Shown here: positions 6,139 through 11,171 of the stretch, piece by piece
Layout of the letters: each line of letters begins with the position of its first letter
Numbering within the stretch: the first letter of the stretch is position 1
Assembly: GCA_034437075.1 (NCBI GenBank)
Contig: DAOTVD010000328.1
Location: forward strand, 1 to 11,171
Source of the DNA: DAOTVD01 sp034437075
GTDB lineage: Bacteria > Chloroflexota > Anaerolineae > Aggregatilineales > J027
Length of the DNA stretch: 11,171 nucleotides
Direction: 5' to 3'
The notes under the pieces: generated by a model
What the model was told of the DNA's origin: nothing
Databases searched by the model: none
What the model saw: only the letters and a program-made list of their open reading frames with translations
Translations under genes and position numbers: made by a program

Positions 6139-8601
6139 TCACTCGCCCGGCGAGAAGGTCACCGACTGCACGGCGGTTTCGGCCACGGAAGTGGCATCGA
6201 ACGTAAACGGCACATACTCCCCATTTGCCCACAAGGGCAACTGATCGTCATAATGCGGGCTGAAAGGATCGCCACTCTGGCCCAAGGGCATCACGAAGCG
6301 GCTATCGTTGATATTGTTAAAGTCCACGATTTGGCGCATGCTGACGATGGCCCCGGCTAGACGGAACGTGTCGCTGCCAGCGACCCAACGCTGATTGTTG
6401 ACGCTGGTCGTGCCACCATCCACCGGAATTTGACGGTTGAAAGTGCGATAAATATCGCGCAGCACCAGATCAAGCCCGATGTTCTCCCCGGCGGGCAGAT
6501 TACCCAGCGGTTGATGCCGGAACCACGCCTGATGCAGATCGCCCCACGCCCAAGCGTCCCGGTCGCTGCCCAGTTCGGCGGTCAGGCGTTCGGCGGCAGC
6601 ATCCAAAGCGGCACGCAGAAGTTGATCCGCGTCGGTGGTTTCGAATTCGGCATTATTCCACAGCGGATGATTAGGGCTACCCAACATCTGGCGCAGATGC
6701 CAAATTTGCAGCGAATCGCCGCTGGGCGGGGTGCCGGTCTGGTAGAACTCGTCAAACACCAGGGGCATGAGTTCGGCGTACACCGCATTAAAGAACATCG
6801 CTGGCGCGCTGTCGGCGTCGTTCTGATAATCCCAATCGGCCAACCACGTCACCCAGTCATCATCCGAGAAGCGTTCTTGCAAAGCCGGGATGAGCAAGCT
6901 AGCCGCCGGGTTAAAATTATCGGTTTGGATGTCGATCATGGTTTGCATATCGTAAACATCCGCGTTTTGCAGCATATACTCGATCCGCTCGGCGCGGTAG
7001 CCGAGGTCGTACACACTACTATGCAGGGTCGGCAACGCTTGCGGGCCCACGATGGGGTTATTGGCCGCGACGATGTAACCCGTTTCGGGATTATATATGC
7101 GTGGATTTTCGGATGTGTTCAAAAAACCTTGCCAGGTGTTTTCGGCGGTGGCGGGTTGGGTCTGTTGCCCGGTTTGTCTCTGGGGCCGGATGGGAATATG
7201 GCCCGCCGAGAGCAAGCCGATATTGCCTTCGACATCCGCATAGATGAAGTTTTGGCCAATATGGAATAATTCGCCGGCTGCGACGAAGTCATCCCAGTTT
7301 TGCGCGGTATTTTGCCCCAGGATGGTATCCAGCGCGCGCACGGGCAATTCGCTGACCGTCCAGCGAGCCGCGATGGGGGTGGGTAGGCCGAACAGATCGT
7401 TGACCACCACGCCGAAGCGCGTCTGGCGCACGGGCACGGTGACGGACTCGCCCCCTGCCACCTCGATGACTTCTTCGATGACGATCATATCGACCCATTC
7501 GCCCTCATAGCGATATTGCAGCGGGTCGTCGGGGTTGATCTCTAGCGCATAGGTGTCGATCGTATCCAGCCCGGCGTTCGTCCAACCCCAGGCGATGTTC
7601 GCATTATGGCCAATGACCACCAGCGGCGCGCTAGCGAAGCTATAGCCGAAGACATCCAGCGGACATTCGGCGTTGAGTTCCACACAATGCAAGCCGTTCA
7701 TATACCAGATGCTCGGGTTCTGGATGCCAATATGCGGATCATTAGCCAGCATGGCCGCGCCTGTGCCGCTTAGCTCACCGCTGATGGCCCAGCTATTGCT
7801 GCCTACATCCGCCGTGCCCAAGCCCAAGGGCATGCTCATTTGCGGAAACGCAAATGTTGATAACGCGACATCGGGCACAGGCGCCGCCGAAATGCCCAAA
7901 TCCGTCTCGAAACCCGGTTCGCTAATCAGCGGGCGCTGATCGTAGGGATAGGGCGGCCACAATACCAATGACGCAAACGGCCCGGCGGCTTCTGTCACGC
8001 CCGAATAGGTGAGTTCGAATTGTAAATCGCTCGATTCCTGATCCAGCGAGAGGGCCTGCACGAGCAACTGCGAATCTAGCGGCGTCCAGGGCCGGATGCT
8101 GGGCATTTCGCCCGTCAATAATTCGATAAAGCGATATTCAGCGGCCAGTTCCGCTGGGGCTTTGTCGGTGATATACGCATTCACGCCCGCTGTGTAGTGT
8201 TCCAAGAGGCGCAAGGCTTCGGGCGACATGGCGTCAATATCGCGCTGGGCGTTGCGGTTCAGGCCCAACGTGCGCAAGAACGTATCCGTCCCGACCAGAT
8301 TTGGCCCCATCAATTCGGAGAGCCGCCCCGCGCCCTGGTGCCGAAACCATTCCATCTGCCACCAGCGCTCCTGAGCATGCAAATAGCCCTGCACCATCAC
8401 GATGTCGTCCGTGGTGGTGCCATAAATACGCGGAATGCCGAACTCGTCATAATGCACCGTGACTTCGCCATCCAGGCCCGGTAAGCTGACGGCCTCCCCC
8501 GCCATAGTCGCGTCGTCGTCTTGCGCAGCAGCGCCAAAAGGCACCACCAGCGCCAGCAACACGAATACAATAAACCATTTTTTTACACGGATTACCCACA
8601 T
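6139..8601 (-). CDS. Secreted penicillin-amidase-family acylase (Ntn hydrolase)
   Basis: This 820-residue precursor belongs to the penicillin G / cephalosporin / acyl-homoserine-lactone acylase family, which hydrolyses amide bonds to acyl side chains outside the cytoplasm. Residues 1-26 form a signal peptide: basic VKK, a hydrophobic core WFIVFVLLALVV, and GAAA|Q as probable cleavage site. The alpha chain runs to about residue 267. Autocatalytic cleavage is expected at Gly267-Ser268 in VGSNSWAI, making Ser268 the N-terminal nucleophile of the beta chain. NDPH places His at beta-chain position 23, as in cephalosporin and AHL acylases rather than the Gln of penicillin G acylase. Cys306 and Cys313 could form a disulfide. 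GGAG (8610-8613) lies 8 nt before the ATG. It is transcribed divergently from pncB. The natural substrate is uncertain; AHL or another acyl amide are candidates. Confidence 0.93.
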   Translation of the reverse strand: MWVIRVKKWFIVFVLLALVVPFGAAAQDDDATMAGEAVSLPGLDGEVTVHYDEFGIPRIYGTTTDDIVMVQGYLHAQERWWQMEWFRHQGAGRLSELMGPNLVGTDTFLRTLGLNRNAQRDIDAMSPEALRLLEHYTAGVNAYITDKAPAELAAEYRFIELLTGEMPSIRPWTPLDSQLLVQALSLDQESSDLQFELTYSGVTEAAGPFASLVLWPPYPYDQRPLISEPGFETDLGISAAPVPDVALSTFAFPQMSMPLGLGTADVGSNSWAISGELSGTGAAMLANDPHIGIQNPSIWYMNGLHCVELNAECPLDVFGYSFASAPLVVIGHNANIAWGWTNAGLDTIDTYALEINPDDPLQYRYEGEWVDMIVIEEVIEVAGGESVTVPVRQTRFGVVVNDLFGLPTPIAARWTVSELPVRALDTILGQNTAQNWDDFVAAGELFHIGQNFIYADVEGNIGLLSAGHIPIRPQRQTGQQTQPATAENTWQGFLNTSENPRIYNPETGYIVAANNPIVGPQALPTLHSSVYDLGYRAERIEYMLQNADVYDMQTMIDIQTDNFNPAASLLIPALQERFSDDDWVTWLADWDYQNDADSAPAMFFNAVYAELMPLVFDEFYQTGTPPSGDSLQIWHLRQMLGSPNHPLWNNAEFETTDADQLLRAALDAAAERLTAELGSDRDAWAWGDLHQAWFRHQPLGNLPAGENIGLDLVLRDIYRTFNRQIPVDGGTTSVNNQRWVAGSDTFRLAGAIVSMRQIVDFNNINDSRFVMPLGQSGDPFSPHYDDQLPLWANGEYVPFTFDATSVAETAVQSVTFSPGE

Positions 8602-8625
8602 TGTAAGAACTCCATAAGGTTAAAA

Positions 8626-8639
8626 TTTTTCATTAAAAA
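8626..8639 (-). other. AT hairpin in the acylase leader
   Basis: In the predicted 5' leader of the acylase mRNA, TTTTTAATGAAAAA can form a 5-bp stem with a 4-nt loop. It lies in an AT-rich patch (about 8615-8640) that stands out in GC-rich DNA. It probably keeps the leader open for ribosome loading; a regulatory role is speculative. Confidence 0.3.
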
Positions 8640-8649
8640 GTGATCCGAG

Positions 8650-8677
8650 AGTATAGCGCGCCTGGCTCGGAATGCAA
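8650..8677 (-). promoter_or_regulatory. Acylase gene promoter
   Basis: On the minus strand the -10 is TATACT (8650-8655) and the best -35 is TTGCAT (8672-8677), 16 bp apart. Initiation near 8643 gives a leader of about 42 nt carrying a GGAG ribosome site. The -35 coincides with the midpoint between this promoter and the divergent pncB promoter, so polymerase binding at the two should compete. Confidence 0.55.
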
Positions 8678-8693
8678 GCACCCTGCCGCGTGT

Positions 8694-8718
8694 TATACTC
8701 TGCGTAACCTAATATACC
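8694..8718 (+). promoter_or_regulatory. pncB promoter
   Basis: TATACT (8694-8699) is the likely -10, giving a start near 8706 and a leader of about 44 nt. The -35 zone (8671-8677) is poor. A second possible -10, TAATAT (8710-8715), overlaps TATACC (8713-8718) just downstream and also lacks a good -35. Weak -35 sequences suggest modest or activator-dependent expression. Confidence 0.5.
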
Positions 8719-8749
8719 TTGCCCGACCCAATTGAAAGACAAGGCAAAC

Positions 8750-10312
8750 ATGCCACACGACCCCCTTAGCGAAGGCGCGCTTTACACCGACTTTTACCAA
8801 CTCACCATGGCCCAACTTTATTACCGTATGGACCTGCACGACCGCCCCGCCCAATTTGACCATTTCTACCGCACCAACCCCAGCTATGGCCGTCACCAGG
8901 CCGGATTCACCATCAATGCCGGGCTGGGGACATTGCTAGAGCATCTGCGCGCTATGCGCTTCGGCGCGGCGGAACTCGACCACCTGCGCGCCCAGACCGG
9001 GCGCGGGGGCGAACCGCTCTTTGGCGAGGATTTCCTGGCGTGGCTAGCTAACGAAGCGGATTTTTCGCGCTTACAGATTGACGCCATCCCCGAAGGCCGC
9101 GTGACCCACCCCAACGTTCCCCTGACCGTGGTGCGCGGGCCGCTAGCCCTGGCGCAGATCCTGGAAACGCCCCTGCTGAACTTCCTGAACTATCAAATTC
9201 TGGTGGCCACCAAAGCTGCACGGGTGAAGTCCGCCGCCGGGGGGCAATTGACGCTCGAATTCGGTTTGCGCCGCGCCCAAGGACGCGGAGGCAATGCGGG
9301 CGCGCGCGCCGCGCTCATCGGCGGCGCGGATTTTACCTCGAATACGGGCTTGTCGTATGCGCTAGGATTGCCACCCAAAGGCACCCACGCCCATAGCATG
9401 GTGCAGACCTTCATCGCGCTGGGCGAGGGCGAAATCGGCGCGTTTCGCGCCTATGCAGAGCTATACCCGGATGATTGTCTGCTGCTGGTGGATACGGTCG
9501 ATACGCTAGAAAGTGGCATCCCCAACGCCATTCGCGTGTTCGAAGAACTGCGCGCCAAAGGGCATCAGCCCATGGGCATCCGGTTGGACTCCGGCGACTT
9601 GGCCTATCTGAGCATCCGCGCGGCCAAAATGCTAGACGACGCTGGCTTTCCCGAAACGACTATCACGCTCAGCAATCAGATTGATGAACTGGTGCTCTTG
9701 CAAATCTTCACCCAGATTCGCGAAGAAGCGCCCGGCTATGGTGTCGATCCCGATGCGCTCATCAAACGCCTAGCCTTTGGCGTAGGCACTCGGCTCATTA
9801 CCTCGGCGGGCGCGGCCTCGCTGGATGGTGTCTATAAGCTGGTGGCCGTGCAAAACGGTAGCGCGGACTGGGTGCCCGCTATCAAGCTGAGCGAAAGCGC
9901 CGAGAAAATCCCGAATCCGGGGCAGAAGCGCGTCTATCGCCTTTACGACGCGCGCGGCAAAGCCACCGCCGACCTCATTTGCACCGCCGAGGAAGCCCCG
10001 CCCCAAGACGCGCCTTTGCGCCTGCGCCATCCCATCGACCGCGATGTGTATCGCACCGTGCACCCGAACGATCTGTCCGGCATCGAGCCCCTTTTGCAAC
10101 CCGTCTGGCAGGGTGGTCAGCGCGTAGATGGCTCGCCCGACATCACCGCCATGCGCACCCAGCGGGACGCCGATTTAGAACGCCTGGATAGCGGCGTGCG
10201 GCGCATCATCAACCCGCATATTTATCACGTCTCGCTCAGCGAACAGATGTGGTCAGTCAAACAAGATTTGATCCGTTCTGCCCAGGATAATGGCAGCCAA
10301 GGCTTAGGGTAA
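8750..10312 (+). CDS. pncB: Nicotinate phosphoribosyltransferase
   Basis: This 520-residue cytoplasmic enzyme joins nicotinate to PRPP with ATP hydrolysis, forming nicotinate mononucleotide for NAD salvage (Preiss-Handler route). Family motifs are YTDFYQLTMAQ (12-22), RRAQG (174-178), GTHAHS (211-216) with a candidate phosphorylated His at 213 or 215, and RLDSGDL (278-284) in the phosphoribosyl-binding region. Length fits the family. A TTG at 8732 opens the frame earlier, but the ATG at 8750 is preferred: AAGG (8741-8744) lies 5 nt upstream and the family N-terminus begins a few residues later. It is divergent from the acylase gene, and the MarR gene follows after 67 bp with its own strong promoter. 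No nicotinamidase or other NAD gene is adjacent in the window. Confidence 0.96.
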   Translation: MPHDPLSEGALYTDFYQLTMAQLYYRMDLHDRPAQFDHFYRTNPSYGRHQAGFTINAGLGTLLEHLRAMRFGAAELDHLRAQTGRGGEPLFGEDFLAWLANEADFSRLQIDAIPEGRVTHPNVPLTVVRGPLALAQILETPLLNFLNYQILVATKAARVKSAAGGQLTLEFGLRRAQGRGGNAGARAALIGGADFTSNTGLSYALGLPPKGTHAHSMVQTFIALGEGEIGAFRAYAELYPDDCLLLVDTVDTLESGIPNAIRVFEELRAKGHQPMGIRLDSGDLAYLSIRAAKMLDDAGFPETTITLSNQIDELVLLQIFTQIREEAPGYGVDPDALIKRLAFGVGTRLITSAGAASLDGVYKLVAVQNGSADWVPAIKLSESAEKIPNPGQKRVYRLYDARGKATADLICTAEEAPPQDAPLRLRHPIDRDVYRTVHPNDLSGIEPLLQPVWQGGQRVDGSPDITAMRTQRDADLERLDSGVRRIINPHIYHVSLSEQMWSVKQDLIRSAQDNGSQGLG

Positions 10313-10323
10313 TCAGCAAGGGC

Positions 10324-10352
10324 TTGACACCCACTTCATTTGATTGCATAAT
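10324..10352 (+). promoter_or_regulatory. Strong promoter of the MarR-SDR operon
   Basis: A perfect -35 TTGACA (10324-10329) is separated by 17 bp from -10 CATAAT (10347-10352, five of six bases matching). This is the best consensus promoter in the window. Initiation near 10359 excludes an in-frame upstream start at 10344 and leaves a leader of about 20 nt. The -35 starts 12 bp after the pncB stop codon. Confidence 0.75.
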
Positions 10353-10353
10353 A

Positions 10354-10370
10354 CAAATATTGCATATTTG
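10354..10370. promoter_or_regulatory. Probable MarR operator palindrome
   Basis: CAAATAT (10354-10360), TGC, ATATTTG (10364-10370) form a perfect 7-bp inverted repeat with a 3-bp centre, covering the predicted transcription start. The octamer ATTGCATA also occurs twice as a direct repeat (10343-10350 and 10359-10366), the first copy overlapping the -10. MarR dimers bind palindromes of this size, so autorepression is the natural reading. It is inferred from position, not shown. Confidence 0.6.
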
Positions 10371-10379
10371 GAATATTGT

Positions 10380-10847
10380 ATGACTCACGAGACTCGGCAG
10401 GCCGTGCGCCTGCAAGCAGCGATGTACACCTTGTTGCAGCAAACGCACCTGGTGGAACACTTGAATACGGTGGATCATCAGATCACCGTCGCGCAGAGCT
10501 ACGCTTTATTAGCTTGCGCGCCCGATGCGCCCATCTCGATGAGCGCGCTCAGCGATGCGTTGCACCTGGCCCCCAGCACCGCCACCCGCACGGTAGACGG
10601 CTTGGTGAAGCGCGGCCTGGTGGCCCGCGAACGGGGCGAAGCCGACCGCCGTCAGGTGAGTGTCGTGTTGACCGATGCCGGACGCGCCCGCCGCGCCGAA
10701 ATCGAAGCCGACTATGATCGTTTTTTCGCTATGTTACTGGAAGAAATCCCCCCCGACCAACGCGCCGAGACGCTAGCAGCGCTCGAAACGATTGTGGCCG
10801 GGGTGGCGCGGGTCATCGCCCGCAAGCACACTTTAACCGAGGAGTAA
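10380..10847 (+). CDS. MarR-family transcriptional regulator
   Basis: This 155-residue winged-helix regulator is of the MarR family, whose dimers usually repress their own operon until a small ligand binds. N- and C-terminal helices (about 1-30 and 110-150) would form the dimer interface. The helix-turn-helix lies around residues 50-80, with the recognition helix near LAPSTATRTVDGLVKRG (63-79). The wing carries ADRRQVSVVLTDAG (88-101), the characteristic MarR signature. The ATG at 10380 is chosen over an in-frame start at 10344, which lies inside the promoter; GGAA (10370-10373) sits 6 nt upstream. The SDR gene starts 6 bp after the stop, with its ribosome site overlapping this gene's end. 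The two are almost certainly one operon, and the SDR is the likely regulatory target. The ligand is unknown. Confidence 0.94.
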   Translation: MTHETRQAVRLQAAMYTLLQQTHLVEHLNTVDHQITVAQSYALLACAPDAPISMSALSDALHLAPSTATRTVDGLVKRGLVARERGEADRRQVSVVLTDAGRARRAEIEADYDRFFAMLLEEIPPDQRAETLAALETIVAGVARVIARKHTLTEE

Positions 10848-10853
10848 TTTGTT

Positions 10854-11171
10854 ATGCGTTATTTCGTCACAGGCGCTACCGGGTTTATCGGTGGCCGCGT
10901 TGCAGAGCAACTCTTAGACGCCGGGCACGAGGTCGTCGTGCTGGCCCGCACCCCTGCCAAAGCCGAGCACCTGCGCGCGCGGGGCGCCGAAATCGTCCAG
11001 GGCGACATCACCGACCAAGCCAGCATGCGCCCGGCCATGCAAGGCGCCGATGGCGTATTTCATATCGCGGGCTGGTACAAGATCGGCACGCGGGATAAAT
11101 CCGGCGGGCAGCAGATCAACATCGACGGCACGCGCGCCGTCATGGAACTGGCCCAAGAATTGAGCATCCCC
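10854..11171 (+). CDS. NAD(P)-binding SDR / epimerase-like protein, 3' end outside window
   Basis: The first 106 codons are present and run off the window edge without a stop. The protein starts with the Rossmann motif TGATGFIGG (6-14, GxxGxxG), typical of extended and atypical short-chain dehydrogenases such as NAD-dependent epimerases and dihydroflavonol-4-reductase-like enzymes. VVVLAR (27-32) ends the second strand with Arg32, which favours NADP(H). GDITD (50-54) and the HIAG (70-73) strand follow the family pattern. A good GGAG (10841-10844) lies 9 nt before the ATG, inside the last codons of the MarR gene. The catalytic Tyr-x3-Lys is not in the window, so reaction and substrate cannot be assigned. 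Confidence 0.9.
   Translation, partial: MRYFVTGATGFIGGRVAEQLLDAGHEVVVLARTPAKAEHLRARGAEIVQGDITDQASMRPAMQGADGVFHIAGWYKIGTRDKSGGQQINIDGTRAVMELAQELSIP

Noticed and set aside
6430..7269. 279-codon plus-strand reading frame opposite the acylase gene
   Set aside because: It is a composition shadow of a strongly supported gene: no recognisable domain, no ribosome site, and entirely antisense.
10344..10379. Longer MarR start with 12 extra residues
   Set aside because: It begins within the promoter upstream of the predicted transcription start and is not part of the MarR fold.
1..11171. CTAG tetranucleotide abundance as a compositional oddity
   Set aside because: CTAG looks frequent compared with enteric bacteria, but a rough expectation from base composition is not lower than what is seen.

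Overview
The window is GC-rich, gene-dense bacterial DNA carrying nine protein genes (the last cut by the window edge) and no rRNA, tRNA, CRISPR array or insertion sequence that I can see. The protein styles (a patatin-like lipase, a receiver-plus-histidine-kinase hybrid, a monofunctional biotin ligase, a large secreted Ntn-hydrolase acylase) together with sigma70-type promoters fit a Chloroflexota-like organism such as an Anaerolineae relative. That placement is inference from protein character only, with no marker gene to anchor it.

Layout: patatin-like hydrolase (14-1159, +); hybrid receiver/histidine kinase (1269-2480, +) overlapping by 8 nt a 3-methyladenine DNA glycosylase (2473-3075, +); then, convergent to these, ribF (3163-4086, -) downstream of a radical SAM enzyme (4164-5177, -). 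The radical SAM gene is divergent from a biotin-protein ligase (5269-6051, +), which converges on a secreted penicillin-amidase-family acylase (6139-8601, -). The acylase is divergent from nicotinate phosphoribosyltransferase (8750-10312, +), followed by a MarR regulator (10380-10847, +) and a coupled NAD(P)-binding SDR/epimerase (10854 to beyond 11171, +).

Most genes are housekeeping cofactor or repair functions (FAD/FMN, biotin attachment, NAD salvage, base excision repair) mixed with sensory and secreted functions. They look like independent short transcription units. The clear couplings are kinase-glycosylase (overlap) and MarR-SDR (6-bp gap, shared promoter and probable operator).

The intergenic DNA is the most informative part. 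Both divergent gaps hold back-to-back promoters, and four promoters share the heptamer TATACTC. The birA promoter sits so close to the ATG that the mRNA should be leaderless. The MarR gene has a near-consensus promoter with a 17-bp palindrome at the predicted transcription start. The 87-bp gap between birA and the acylase gene is almost filled by a 78-nt element (6055-6132). It can fold into an 11-bp stem closing three hairpins, with every base either paired, in a 3-nt loop, or one bulge. That element is the best candidate here for something undescribed. I do not see a convincing new multi-gene system.
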